Position numbers and translations under genes: made by a program. From positions 1 through 57,415 of the forward strand of contig CAZSRS010000025.1 of the NCBI GenBank assembly GCA_964609625.1: a stretch of 57,415 nt of DNA, in the 5' to 3' direction. Shown here in pieces: positions 25,579-34,574 of the stretch; position 1 is the stretch's first letter; each line of letters begins with the position of its first letter. This DNA is from G963674665 sp964609625 (lineage in GTDB: Bacteria; Desulfobacterota; Desulfovibrionia; Desulfovibrionales; Desulfovibrionaceae). The notes beneath the pieces are model-generated. The model searched no databases. It was not told the origin of the DNA and saw only the letters and a program-made list of their open reading frames with translations.

Positions 25579-26007
25579 ATGATCAGCTGCAAGCTCTTCC
25601 TCGCCTGCACCCTGTCCCTCACCGACGCGGAGACCGGCGCCGTCAGCTACGTACAGGTCATGGAGACCATGACCGCCGCGTCGCTGCCGTCCTCCATGCC
25701 GGACTTCCACCTCTGCACGGTCTTCGAGAAGACCTCGGCCGGGCAGGACGCCGCGCAACTGCGCGTCCTGCTGCAACGCCCTTCCGGCGAGGAGGCGGTC
25801 ATCGTTCCGGCCAAGGACCTGGCCTTCGAATCCCTGCGCTTCCGCTTCAGCTTCAGGATCGGTGGTCTGGGCATCAGCGAGCCCGGCTTGCACTGGTTCC
25901 GGCTGGACTTGCGCGAGAGCGCCCAACACCCCTGGCGCACCGCCGCGGACTGGCCCCTGTTCATCGGCCTGCGGGAAGGGCAGGAGCAGCAGCCTACGGA
26001 GACGTAG
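25579..26007 (+). CDS. Hypothetical protein, DUF6941-like
   Basis: A 142-aa protein without signal peptide or membrane segment. The layout (short N-terminal strand, LCTVFEKTS, RFRFSFRIGGLGISEPGLHWFRLDL) is reminiscent of the DUF6941 family of small beta proteins, but this is a weak resemblance. GGAGC lies 6 nt upstream of the ATG. Its 3' end overlaps the convergent transporter gene by 14 nt. Confidence 0.5.
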   Translation: MISCKLFLACTLSLTDAETGAVSYVQVMETMTAASLPSSMPDFHLCTVFEKTSAGQDAAQLRVLLQRPSGEEAVIVPAKDLAFESLRFRFSFRIGGLGISEPGLHWFRLDLRESAQHPWRTAADWPLFIGLREGQEQQPTET

Positions 26008-27319
26008 CGCGCATGCGCCCCAGCCGCCAGAGCAAGGCCAGCCCGATGACGAAGAACACGATGAGCGAGAGCAACGCACCCCTGGAACTGCCCGTGGCCT
26101 GAGTGATCACGGCGAACACGAACGGCCCGGCAATGCTCGAGAACTTGCTGACCACCGAGTAGTAGCCAAAGTACTCGGCGCTGGCCTCTTTGGGGATCAT
26201 CCTGGAATACAGGGAGCGCGACAGGGCCTGGGAGCCCCCGAGCACCAGCCCCACGGCGCCGCCGAGCACGAAGTACTCCCAGGCCTGCTCCAGGTAATAG
26301 CCATAGACCGCGATGCCGCACCAGACCACGAGCCCCAGCATTAGGGTCTGCCGCGTGCCCAGCTTCTCGGCCAGGCGGCTCATGCCCAGGGCGCCGAAAA
26401 TGGCCACGAACTGGATCAGCAGCAAGGTGAGCATCAGCGTGGTGGTGGAGAGTTTCAGTTCCTCCTTGCCGTAGATGGTAGCCATGCTGATCACGGTCTG
26501 GATGCCGTCGTTGTAGAACAGGAAGGCCAGCAGAAACACGAGCAGGGGCTTCTGTTCCCGCAAGTGGCGGGTGTGCTCCCGGACCCTGGCAAAGCCCATG
26601 CGCAGGTAGGCCCAGGGTCGCGCCATGCCCTGCAACTCCGGAGGGAAAGCCTGGGGGCGACCGTGCTCCTCCAGCCTGGCAAAGGTGATCAGGGCGAAGC
26701 CCCCCCACCAGACCCCGGCCGAGGCCATGGCCAGCCGTGCGGCTAAGCCGTGGTCCAAGCCCAGTGTGTCGTGCCCCGCGATGAGCCCCAGGGACAGGGC
26801 GAACTGCAATCCGCCCCCGATGTACCCCAGGGCGTAACCCTTGCCCGAAACCCTGTCCTGCAGATGGGGGGGCGCCACGTGGGGCAGAAAGGCGTCGTAG
26901 AACACGTTGCCACCGGTGAAGCCGATCTGCGCCAGCATGAACAATCCCAGGGTGAAGAGCACCAGCCCGGGCCCGGAAAAGAACAGCCCCACGCTGGCCA
27001 GGCTGCCCAGGCAGCAGAAGCCGATCAGCATGCGACGCTTGGCTGCCGAGAAGTCGGCCATGGCGCCCAAAAACGGTGCCAGCACGAAGACCAGCAGCGA
27101 GGACAGGCTCACGGCGTAGCCCCACAGGGATGTGGCGCTCAAGCGTTGCCCCAGGAATTCCCACCCCCCTTCGGGCACCACGGCCGCGGCGAAATAGGCC
27201 GGCAACACGGCCACGGCCACGGTGGTCACGTAGGCCGAGTTGGCCCAGTCATACATGGCCCAACCGAATATCCCGCGCTTCTGCCCCGCGCTGAGCGCCG
27301 CGTCGCTGTCGTGGATCAT
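25994..27319 (-). CDS. UMF1/Atg22-type MFS transporter
   Basis: A 441-aa, about 12-helix major facilitator protein. It opens with GWAMYDWANSAYVTTV, the signature of the UMF1 family (bacterial relatives of the yeast vacuolar effluxer Atg22), and carries the FLGAMADFSAAKRRML loop between helices 2 and 3 that matches the MFS A-motif. GGAGGGAAG fixes the start; a longer frame upstream reads through the inverted repeat. Substrates in bacteria are not established, though amino acid efflux is proposed by analogy. It is an ordinary chromosomal gene sitting inside a prophage structural operon. Confidence 0.88.
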   Translation of the reverse strand: MIHDSDAALSAGQKRGIFGWAMYDWANSAYVTTVAVAVLPAYFAAAVVPEGGWEFLGQRLSATSLWGYAVSLSSLLVFVLAPFLGAMADFSAAKRRMLIGFCCLGSLASVGLFFSGPGLVLFTLGLFMLAQIGFTGGNVFYDAFLPHVAPPHLQDRVSGKGYALGYIGGGLQFALSLGLIAGHDTLGLDHGLAARLAMASAGVWWGGFALITFARLEEHGRPQAFPPELQGMARPWAYLRMGFARVREHTRHLREQKPLLVFLLAFLFYNDGIQTVISMATIYGKEELKLSTTTLMLTLLLIQFVAIFGALGMSRLAEKLGTRQTLMLGLVVWCGIAVYGYYLEQAWEYFVLGGAVGLVLGGSQALSRSLYSRMIPKEASAEYFGYYSVVSKFSSIAGPFVFAVITQATGSSRGALLSLIVFFVIGLALLWRLGRMRATSP

Positions 27320-27434
27320 GCTTCCCTCCCTGTGCTGTTGCCGGTGCCTTGCCTGCCTCCGGAGCCGCCTCCAGAGAGCTCTTCCCGACCTACTCCCTTT
27401 TACCGGCTGCCTCAAGCCAACCCCAACCCGCCGC

Positions 27435-27519
27435 CTCACAACCGAACCACGCCAATACCCGGACACCGGCCCTGAAGGGGCGGGGCCAGAATAAAGCATG
27501 GGGCATCGCCCCATGGCAT
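27435..27519 (-). repeat. Right copy of the ~85-bp inverted repeat flanking the cargo block
   Basis: This is the reverse complement of the segment after the portal gene, about 85 percent identical over 84-85 positions, with the CCATGGGGCGATGCCCCATG palindrome at its phage-proximal end. It lies between the MFS transporter start and the phage scaffold gene, about 145 nt before the latter. Confidence 0.8.
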
Positions 27520-27662
27520 ATGGACCATTCGGGGGGAAGGCCGTCACTCTGGGAACCTTTGTACCCCTGCTCTATCATGCCGCCCAATGGAAGCACGCAT
27601 TCGGAAACGTCCGGCGCCGCGCCCCCAAACGGTCGGACACAACCGCTGAACGAGGTTTGCGC

Positions 27663-28364
27663 ATGTTTGAAGATCTGACCCTCCCCGAAGACTGGCAGGA
27701 GCACCCCGAGGTGCAGGCCCTGGTGGAGAAGGCCGTGCGCGAGACTCGCGCACAGTTCGCCGGCGAGCGCGACGCCCTGAAACAGGAGCTTGCCGCCCTC
27801 CGGCAGGAGCTGCACGAACTCACCGAGGCCCTAGCCCGCAAGGACGAAGAGGACACGGAATCCAAGACACGGGACAACGGCCATGCCGAGCCGACCGCCG
27901 TGAAACAGTTGCAGGAGCGCATCCGGCACCTGGAAGAGGAACTCGCGGCCAAGAACAAGCGCCTGGCCGAGGAAGTCCTGGAGCGTGGTTTGCGCGAGGC
28001 CGTATCCAAGGTCGGGGAGGTGTTCAAGGACGCCTGGCCCGACGTCATCGCCCGGGGCAAGGAACTCTTCTCCATCGACGAGCAGGGCAGCCCCGTGGCG
28101 CGAAACGCGGACGACTCCGTGCGCTACGGCAAGGACGGCCTCACGCCCCTGGGCTTCGAGGAGTGGGCGCAGGGTCTGTTGGCCGAGGCGCCGCACCTGT
28201 TCAAGGCCAGCGCCGGTTCAGGCGGCACGGGCGGCCAGGGCCAGGGTGCGGGACAGGGCGGCAACCCCGTGGTCATCAGCAAGGAACAGGCCCGCAATCC
28301 CCTGCTCTACCGCCGCGCCAAGGAACGCGCGGCCAGGCTGGGCAGCGAACTGATCATCCAGTAG
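27663..28364 (+). CDS. Phage capsid scaffold-like protein
   Basis: A 233-aa, highly charged, mostly helical protein with a long coiled coil (residues ~20-115), then a Gly/Gln-rich flexible linker (GGTGGQGQGAGQGG) and a short basic C-terminal segment. This is the usual design of head scaffolds that bind coat protein by a basic C-terminal helix. It lies 12 nt before the coat gene. The start MFEDLTLPEDW has GAGG upstream. Confidence 0.7.
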   Translation: MFEDLTLPEDWQEHPEVQALVEKAVRETRAQFAGERDALKQELAALRQELHELTEALARKDEEDTESKTRDNGHAEPTAVKQLQERIRHLEEELAAKNKRLAEEVLERGLREAVSKVGEVFKDAWPDVIARGKELFSIDEQGSPVARNADDSVRYGKDGLTPLGFEEWAQGLLAEAPHLFKASAGSGGTGGQGQGAGQGGNPVVISKEQARNPLLYRRAKERAARLGSELIIQ

Positions 28365-28376
28365 CGAGGTAACGAC

Positions 28377-29564
28377 ATGTCCAATCTGCTCACCGCATAC
28401 CAGCCCACCTTTTACGCCCAGGAAGCCCTGCTGCATCTGGAAAAAGCCCTGGGCATGGCCGTTCGCGTGCACCGCGGCTATGACGCCGAGCGCGGCGGGG
28501 CCAGCCTGGGCCAGTCCATCACCATCCGCAAGCCCAGTTCCTTCGCCACCCAGAGCGGCGGCTCCGGCACCACCCCGGACCTGCACACCGAGACCGTGAC
28601 CATGACCCTCTCCAACTGGCGCGAGGTCAAGTTCGCGGTCACCGACAAGGAGCTGGCCTACGGCGGGGAGCGCCTGGTGGACGAGCACATCGCCCCGGCC
28701 TCCTACGCCCTGGCCAGCTACGTGGACGCCCAGCTTACCAACCTCTACCGCTACGTGCCCTGGCAGATCGATTGCGCAGCCTCGCCCACCGAGGCCGACG
28801 TGCTCGCGGCACGCAAGATCCTGCGCAACAACGCCGGCTCCCTTGTGGACATAGGCAACGTGCACTTCGCCATCGACTCCGAACTCGAAGCCGCCTTCCT
28901 TTCTCGCGACGTGTTCCACTCCGCCGCCATTGCCGGGGGCGAGTCCACCGCCGCCCTGCTCCAGGGCTCCCTGGGCGTGCGTTTCGGCGTGGAGCACTTC
29001 GTAAACCAGAACCTGCCCATCCATACCTCGGGCACGGTGGTCTCGGCCGGAAACGACCATCAGGGCAGCCTGAACGGCGCCCATGACAAGGGCGAGACCG
29101 CGATCTCCCTGCAAGGCCTCTCCGGCACAGAGACCCTCGAGGCCGGCGACAGCTTCGTCATCGCCGGCAACTCGCAGCGCTACGTGGTGCTCGCCGACGT
29201 CACCCTCAACGACGGCGCCCACTCCCAGGTGCCCATCCATCCGCCCCTGGTCCAGGATTACGATGACGACAGCCTGGTGAGCTTCGACAACGGCGCGGCC
29301 ACGGGCGTGCACGCCGACAACTACCACGCCAACATCATGTTCCACCGCAACGCCTTTGCCCTGGCCTTCGCGCCCCTGCCGGAAATCGGCGACGGCGCCG
29401 GCGCGAACATGGCCGTGGTCACGGATCCCCAGACCGGCATCTCCATCCGCTCCAGGCTGGCCTACATCGACGCCTCGGCCACGGTGAACGTGACCCTGGA
29501 CGTGCTCTTCGGCGTGGTCTGCCTGGACCCGAACCTGGCCGTGATCCTGCGCCGCGACCACTAG
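28377..29564 (+). CDS. P22-type major capsid protein
   Basis: A 395-aa coat protein resembling the P22 gp5 family. The N-terminal QEALLHLEKALGMAVRVHRGYD and RGGASLGQSITIRKP segments are followed by VTMTLSNWREVKFAVTDKE, and the C-terminal core (FHRNAFALAFAPL, RLAYIDASATVNVTLDVLFGV) matches the HK97-fold end of that family. A middle segment (~residues 215-300) may be the inserted domain typical of P22-like coats. A matching scaffold lies immediately upstream. Confidence 0.85.
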   Translation: MSNLLTAYQPTFYAQEALLHLEKALGMAVRVHRGYDAERGGASLGQSITIRKPSSFATQSGGSGTTPDLHTETVTMTLSNWREVKFAVTDKELAYGGERLVDEHIAPASYALASYVDAQLTNLYRYVPWQIDCAASPTEADVLAARKILRNNAGSLVDIGNVHFAIDSELEAAFLSRDVFHSAAIAGGESTAALLQGSLGVRFGVEHFVNQNLPIHTSGTVVSAGNDHQGSLNGAHDKGETAISLQGLSGTETLEAGDSFVIAGNSQRYVVLADVTLNDGAHSQVPIHPPLVQDYDDDSLVSFDNGAATGVHADNYHANIMFHRNAFALAFAPLPEIGDGAGANMAVVTDPQTGISIRSRLAYIDASATVNVTLDVLFGVVCLDPNLAVILRRDH

Positions 29565-29656
29565 CCCTCCCCCCGGCGGACGGTTCCGACGCCGGATCGG
29601 TCTTTGGCCGCCGGACCGTCCTCCTTCACCTCCAACCCTCGCAAGGAGCACGCCCC

Positions 29657-30094
29657 ATGCCGTTTTCCACGGATCTGGACCTGGAGCGCCGGCGCGCCGG
29701 CATCCTCGACCTCCTGCCCAAGGGCGCGGCAGCGCTGCGGGAAGTGGCCGAGGAGGAACTCCTCGACGACGTCGAACGCCAGTGGTACCGGCCCGCGGCC
29801 GCGGCCATGGGCCTGGACTGGCGCACCGCGCCCCTGGACCCACAGCGCCTGGAACCCACGGCACTCAAGCGACTCTCGGTGCTCAAGACCCTGGCAGTGG
29901 CGCACGAGCACCTCATGAAATACAACGCGGCCGAGGCCGACGGCTTCGAACGGCATCGCGCTCTGTACCAACGGGAGTACGACCAGGCCCTGGAGCGTCT
30001 GGTCCGCGCCGGACCGCGCTACGACTGGGACGACTCCGGTCAAGCCACGGCCGGCCGCAACACGGTCCCCTGCCGCCGTCTGGAGCGCACCTGA
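29657..30094 (+). CDS. Head-completion/neck protein candidate
   Basis: A 145-aa helical, charged protein encoded after the coat gene, with AAGGAG before its ATG. The position between coat and tail terminator is where head-tail connector proteins are found. No domain is recognised. The 92-nt gap before it contains a GC-rich repeat (CGGCGGACGG...GCCGCCGGACCG) of no clear purpose. Confidence 0.5.
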   Translation: MPFSTDLDLERRRAGILDLLPKGAAALREVAEEELLDDVERQWYRPAAAAMGLDWRTAPLDPQRLEPTALKRLSVLKTLAVAHEHLMKYNAAEADGFERHRALYQREYDQALERLVRAGPRYDWDDSGQATAGRNTVPCRRLERT

Positions 30095-30096
30095 CC

Positions 30097-30390
30097 ATGG
30101 CCGCCACGCCCCGCTCCCTGCTTGGAGTCCTCGCGGGTTCCTCGCCGGCCCTGGAACATTGCACACTGTTCATGCGGCGTTTCCCCGAGGAGCGAGCCCC
30201 GGTCTTCGACCGCGCCTCCTCCTCCATCTTCCTGCCCTACACCACACGGCGGTTCCTGTTCCAGGAGCGTACCGGGCAGCACCACAGCCCCTCACGGGTG
30301 CCGGGGCACCCGCTCTTCCGGGAACGGGACGCGCCCCTTGCCCGGACCCTGCACGTCCTGGTCGCCGCATTGGAGGACCCCCATGGCTGA
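30097..30390 (+). CDS. Small neck/head-tail joining protein candidate
   Basis: A 97-aa protein starting MAATPRSLLGVLAGSS, encoded 2 nt after the previous gene and overlapping the next by 8 nt. Its beta-like middle (IFLPYTTRRFLFQERTG) and position suggest a head-tail adaptor of the head-closure type, but the family was not recognised. Confidence 0.5.
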   Translation: MAATPRSLLGVLAGSSPALEHCTLFMRRFPEERAPVFDRASSSIFLPYTTRRFLFQERTGQHHSPSRVPGHPLFRERDAPLARTLHVLVAALEDPHG

Positions 30391-30829
30391 AGCAAGCAAG
30401 CGCGAGCTGATCATCCGTGACCTCGTGGACACCGTGACCGGCCTGCACTGGGCGCGCACCGTGGCCAGACGCCCCTATGCCCATGCCGAGGAGTTGGACT
30501 GCTTCGCCCAGACCCAGTTCCCGGTGCTCTCGCTGCTGGCGCACCTGCCCAAGCCCGTGCAGGAGCGCCGCGCCGGCGCCGGCAAGGAGTTCGTCTCCAC
30601 CCTGGACGTGGATATCTACGTCTTCGCGCTCCAGGCCCGGACCCCGGACGAGACCCTCTCGGCCATGCTCGACGACCTCTGGCGCGTGCTGTTCCAGGAC
30701 CGCCGGCGGGGCGGTCTGGCCCTGGACACCACCGTGCTGCCCGAGACCGAGGCCGCCCACCGCCCCCCGTATGTGGGAGCCTGGTTGCGCGCCCGCATCT
30801 CCTATGTCCACGACCATCGCGGCATCTGA
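30383..30829 (+). CDS. Tail terminator-like protein
   Basis: A 148-aa protein with an alternating helix/strand layout (ELIIRDLVDTVTGL, DVDIYVFALQARTPDE) resembling minor tail/terminator proteins that cap the tail tube. GGAGG precedes the ATG by 7 nt. It is directly followed by the tail tube gene, consistent with that role. Family membership is inferred, not proven. Confidence 0.55.
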   Translation: MAEASKRELIIRDLVDTVTGLHWARTVARRPYAHAEELDCFAQTQFPVLSLLAHLPKPVQERRAGAGKEFVSTLDVDIYVFALQARTPDETLSAMLDDLWRVLFQDRRRGGLALDTTVLPETEAAHRPPYVGAWLRARISYVHDHRGI

Positions 30830-30862
30830 CCCTGAACCAACCGACACAAAAGGAGCAGCACC

Positions 30863-31627
30863 ATGCCCACCGGCTTGAGCACAGACAAGGGCTTCATCGG
30901 CACCGGCGACCTCATGGTCCGCAACCTGAGCGAATCCGGGGCTCAATTCCGTCCCGTCGGCAATGCCACCCTGTTCCAGTTGACCCCCAAGATCGTCCAG
31001 GTTGAGCGCAAGAGCTTCCAGCGCGCAACCAGGGGGCAGACCCTGGAAACCATCAAGACCATGGACGGCGTGGAGGTACGCATCGAGATCGACACCTTTG
31101 GCCGCGACAACCTGGCCCTGGCCCTGGCCGGCAGCGCCGCGAACCTGACCCAGGAGCCGCTCGCGGCCCAGGCCAAGACCCTGAACCTGCCCCACGGCCA
31201 GTGGGTGGAGCTTGGCGCGCTCAATGTCTCGGCCGTGAGCATCGTGGACAAGGTCGAGGGCGAGGATTTCCTGGTCAAGCCCGAGGCCGGCATGATCATG
31301 GCCCTGGCCTCCGGCGCCATCGTCGACAACGCCGAAACCGAGATCACCTTCAACGCCGCGGCCATCGTCGAAGGCGAGGCCTACTCGGTCAACGGGGGCG
31401 CCGTGGCCGACACCCTCCTGCGGCTCAGGCTGGACGGCTATGACGAGGCCACGGGCAGGAGTGTTATCACCGATGTCTGGCGCGTCCGCGTCAGTCCCCA
31501 GGAGACCGTGAACTTCCTGACCAACGAATTCAACAAACTCGTGCTCACTGGCCTGGCAGAAACCCCCGAAGGGGGCGACAGCCCCTTCCGTACCAGGGTC
31601 CTGCCCGCCATGAGCCAAGGAGTCTAG
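30863..31627 (+). CDS. Major tail (tube) protein
   Basis: A 254-aa, mostly beta protein with the features of a siphovirus tube subunit: early FQLTPKIVQVERKSFQRATRGQ, then GVEVRIEIDTFGRDNLALAL, a central Ig-like hairpin region and VWRVRVSPQETVNF near the C-terminus. It lies between the terminator-like protein and the tail assembly chaperones, which is the standard tube position. AAAAGGAG lies before the start. Confidence 0.75.
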   Translation: MPTGLSTDKGFIGTGDLMVRNLSESGAQFRPVGNATLFQLTPKIVQVERKSFQRATRGQTLETIKTMDGVEVRIEIDTFGRDNLALALAGSAANLTQEPLAAQAKTLNLPHGQWVELGALNVSAVSIVDKVEGEDFLVKPEAGMIMALASGAIVDNAETEITFNAAAIVEGEAYSVNGGAVADTLLRLRLDGYDEATGRSVITDVWRVRVSPQETVNFLTNEFNKLVLTGLAETPEGGDSPFRTRVLPAMSQGV

Positions 31628-31630
31628 GTC

Positions 31631-32032
31631 ATGCTCAGGCACGGCAAGGTCGTGGAACTCTCGGTCAACGGCCACACGCGCCGGGTCACGGTGCTGGAGA
31701 TCACCCCCCTCCTGGCCGAGCGACTGCACGCCGTGATCCTCTCCGGCGTGGAACAAGGCGAGGCGCCCATCACCACCAAGGATGTGGCCGATCTCATCGT
31801 GGGCGACGCCAGGGGCAAGCTCGAACTCCTGCAGGAGTGCAGCGACCTGGGGCCGGAAGTCCAGGACCTGGGCGGTCATGCCTTCATGCTGCTCTGGCGC
31901 GCCTTCGAGGAGGTCAACGCCCCTTTTTTGGAACTCCTGGGCCAGACCATGACCCAAGGCCTGGAGCGCGTCCACCGGGCACTGGACGAAACGAGTCAGG
32001 ACCCGGCGTACCTGGACGGCCCCGGCCCATAG
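31631..32032 (+). CDS. Tail assembly chaperone (G-like), zero-frame product
   Basis: A 133-aa helical acidic protein between the tube and tape measure genes, the place of lambda gpG. AAGGAG lies 8 nt upstream. A TTTTTTG heptamer in the correct phase (T TTT TTG) near codon 99 would permit a -1 shift into the downstream frame, giving a 218-aa G-T-type fusion. It ends in a TAG beyond which the other frame continues without its own start. Confidence 0.7.
   Translation: MLRHGKVVELSVNGHTRRVTVLEITPLLAERLHAVILSGVEQGEAPITTKDVADLIVGDARGKLELLQECSDLGPEVQDLGGHAFMLLWRAFEEVNAPFLELLGQTMTQGLERVHRALDETSQDPAYLDGPGP
31924..31930 (+). promoter_or_regulatory. Putative -1 ribosomal frameshift site T TTT TTG
   Basis: The heptamer is in the right phase: zero-frame codons TTT and TTG can both re-pair after slipping back one base. 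It is the only heptamer of this kind between here and the zero-frame stop. The following 118 codons in the -1 frame are open and have no ATG, GTG or TTG near the beginning of the protein-like portion. Confidence 0.5.
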
Positions 32033-32286
32033 GCAGCCGGAGGGAAAACGCCCCCCGCAGGGGAGGATTCACCAGGCAGACGCTCTGCACCGCCTGTAGC
32101 GAACTCCTCGCCCTGGGGCACGGCCAAGTCTACGAATACGGCTGGGCGTGGTTCCAGGAGTGCCTTCGGGCCGCGCGCGCCCTGCGCCGACGGCAACGTC
32201 GGGAGGCTCTCCTGGACGCCCTGGCAGCAGGCCGCGCCGACAGGCAGGCCCTGGAAAGGCACCTGCACAAACTTGAACAGGAATGA
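31930..32286 (+). CDS. Tail assembly chaperone T-like extension (expressed by -1 frameshift)
   Basis: A 118-codon frame continuing the chaperone. Its last ~80 residues (FTRQTLCTACSELLALGHGQ then a helical Arg/Ala-rich end) look like genuine protein, with a Cys-x-x-Cys and an aromatic YEYGWAWF stretch. The first ~38 codons are Gly/Pro-rich, as expected of a linker read over the end of the other gene. No independent start or ribosome binding site serves the protein-like part, so frameshifting is the most economical explanation. Confidence 0.55.
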   Translation, partial: GTPGPDHDPRPGARPPGTGRNESGPGVPGRPRPIGSRRENAPRRGGFTRQTLCTACSELLALGHGQVYEYGWAWFQECLRAARALRRRQRREALLDALAAGRADRQALERHLHKLEQE

Positions 32287-32331
32287 GACGCCTCTCTTAC
32301 CGGCGCACATACACAAGCAATAAGGCCTCCA

Positions 32332-34317
32332 ATGCACAGCAAGCATCTCAGTCTCGTCATCGACATCCGCGAGAGCACGACCAAAGCCCTGGAGCGCCTG
32401 GCGCACAAGGCCGATGCGGCGGATCGGAGCAGCCGCAGGGCCGCTCGCCGCCTGGCCGGCCTGGGCAGGGATTCCCACGACAACGGGGACGGTCTGGGCC
32501 AAGCCCTGACTTCCGTCGAGCGCATGCATCGCGCCTTCGCGGACATGGGTAGCACCGCGGCGCCGGCCGGAGCGGGCCTGGAGCGCGTGCGCTCCCTGCT
32601 GGCCGACCTCCGCCGCGGGACCGGGGGGCACCAGGCAACAGCGTTCCGGGCCGCGCCCCTCCTCGCATTCGCCGGGGGCGGCGGCGTGCTCTTTCAGCGC
32701 CCAAAGGCGCCGCTGATCACCGACGGCGCGGGGAGCGCGGACGACGTACCCGCTCTGCTCACGCGCGGGGAATACGTGGTGCGGCGTTCCGCCGTGGACA
32801 AGTACGGACTGCGGCTGCTGGACGCGCTCAACCAGGGGCGCCTGCCCATCGACCTCATCCCCAGATTCGCCGTGGGTGGCCTGGTCCTGCCGCCCCAGGT
32901 CCTGGACCTGGTGCCTCGTTTCGCAAGTGGCGGCGGTGTGGGCGTGCTGCGCTCCGGTGTGCAAGGCGGGGCCGGTTCCGGTGGCAGTGACATCTATCTG
33001 AGGTACTTCGCGACCTTGGCCGCCCAGGATCCTGATCAGCTCATCCGCCGGTTCGGCGGCCTCACGGAACGCGAACTGCGCAATGGCATGGAAAAGCGCG
33101 TGGCCAGCCTGCTCCAGCGCGTCAAGCTGGAGCAGTTGCGCAAGACCCCGGAAAAATACCTGGGCAACGCCCTGGGCCTGGTCACGGACTCCCTGGAGGT
33201 CTTCCAATCCATGGGGCTCACTGACCCGCCCGCAGCGCGCTCGGCCTTGAGTGGTGCCAGCGTGGAACTCGCTTCTCAGGCCGCGGCGCTCAACGAGGAA
33301 TACAAGGCTCGCATCGCCACGGCCAAGGAAGAGGGCGACGAGCAGTTGGCCACCCTCCTGGAGAATCAGCGCCTGGAGCTGGATGCGGTCATCGAGGATC
33401 TGCGCGCCGCGTTGGAGGAGCTGCTCCACGACTACCTGGACGGCATCGAGTCCCTGGCCGACAAAACCGTGGCCGAGGCCAGGAAGTTTGGCGAACAGTA
33501 TTCCGCCGAGGCCGAGAACGTGGCCGCGGAACTGGCCGCCATGGGCTCGCGTGGCGCGGCCACCGGCAACCGTGTCCTGGGAACCTTCCGCACCAGCAAG
33601 GAGCGCAAGCTGGCGGACATTGAACGCCAGGCCATGTTGGCGGCCAAACGCCTGGAACGCAACCTGGAGCGCGGCATGCAAAAGCAGCTGCGCGACCACT
33701 CCCGCCTGGCCACCACTGCCGAACGCGAGCACGCCCAAGAGGGCGTTGCCACAGAGACACGCGGCCGGCTCGATTTGCGTTCCACCTTCGGCGACTACAA
33801 GCGCGGCATCCAGGACCTGGAAATCGAGTGGAAGAGCGCCTTGCAGGACCTGATCAACTCCATGTCCAAACTGAACATCAGCGGCTTCAAACACTGGATG
33901 GCCAATGGAGGACTGGTGGGCGGAGCCGCCGCACCCCTGGCCCTTGCCAGGGGCGGCCCCGTGCCCCTGCTCCCCGGCGCCGATCCCCACGGCGATTCCG
34001 TGCCCGCCCTGCTCACGCCCGGAGAGTTCGTGCTGCGGCGCGACGCGGTCCAGGCCGTGGGACTGGCCGAGCTTTCCAGGCTCAACGCACTGGATGCCTC
34101 CATCGTCGGTTCTCTGCGCCAGGTCCTGGCCTTCGCCGACGGCGGCCCAGTATCCGGAAGCGCCCTGACCTCCGGCCTGCGCGTCGACGATCCGGCCCAA
34201 CTCGGCAGCATCATCCTGCACGTCGGGGAGCGGGATTTCGAGGCCCGCATGAGCCATGGCGTGGCCCGCTCCTTGCGCCGGGAGCTTGCCAGACAACGCA
34301 AGGGGATGATCGGATGA
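32332..34317 (+). CDS. Tail tape measure protein
   Basis: A 661-aa protein, short for a tape measure, with helical coiled-coil stretches and two copies of a C-terminal-type motif: VPALLTRGEYVVRRSAVDKY (residues ~140-160) and SVPALLTPGEFVLRRDAVQA (~560-580), each followed by a GG-rich turn. That motif is common in tape measure proteins. The middle (~residues 330-500) is a long charged helix. No lytic transglycosylase domain is seen. If the usual length rule holds, the tail would be about 100 nm long (inference). Confidence 0.85.
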   Translation: MHSKHLSLVIDIRESTTKALERLAHKADAADRSSRRAARRLAGLGRDSHDNGDGLGQALTSVERMHRAFADMGSTAAPAGAGLERVRSLLADLRRGTGGHQATAFRAAPLLAFAGGGGVLFQRPKAPLITDGAGSADDVPALLTRGEYVVRRSAVDKYGLRLLDALNQGRLPIDLIPRFAVGGLVLPPQVLDLVPRFASGGGVGVLRSGVQGGAGSGGSDIYLRYFATLAAQDPDQLIRRFGGLTERELRNGMEKRVASLLQRVKLEQLRKTPEKYLGNALGLVTDSLEVFQSMGLTDPPAARSALSGASVELASQAAALNEEYKARIATAKEEGDEQLATLLENQRLELDAVIEDLRAALEELLHDYLDGIESLADKTVAEARKFGEQYSAEAENVAAELAAMGSRGAATGNRVLGTFRTSKERKLADIERQAMLAAKRLERNLERGMQKQLRDHSRLATTAEREHAQEGVATETRGRLDLRSTFGDYKRGIQDLEIEWKSALQDLINSMSKLNISGFKHWMANGGLVGGAAAPLALARGGPVPLLPGADPHGDSVPALLTPGEFVLRRDAVQAVGLAELSRLNALDASIVGSLRQVLAFADGGPVSGSALTSGLRVDDPAQLGSIILHVGERDFEARMSHGVARSLRRELARQRKGMIG

Positions 34318-34565
34318 ACGACACCAGAAGACTGCAAGCCCTGCTCGGCACCCCTGCCAAGGACGACGTCGGCCCACGCCTGGCCGAAGTGCACAGCGTC
34401 CTGGACCAATCGCGGGTGGTGGTGCGCTTTCCCTCGGGCGCCCTGCGCCGGGTGTACGCCCACGGCTGGAGCGCGGCCCGGTCCGGCGCCACGGTCCTGG
34501 TCCAGGGCGAGCGTCTGCTCGGCGAGGCCGACAGTCCGCACACCACCATCCTGTACATCCCTTGA
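34314..34565 (+). CDS. Small tail-region protein
   Basis: An 83-aa beta-rich protein (LDQSRVVVRFPSGALRRVYAHGW) whose ATG overlaps the tape measure stop by ATGA. Position suggests a tail-tip accessory. No family is recognised. Confidence 0.55.
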   Translation: MNDTRRLQALLGTPAKDDVGPRLAEVHSVLDQSRVVVRFPSGALRRVYAHGWSAARSGATVLVQGERLLGEADSPHTTILYIP

Positions 34566-34574
34566 GGATTTGCC

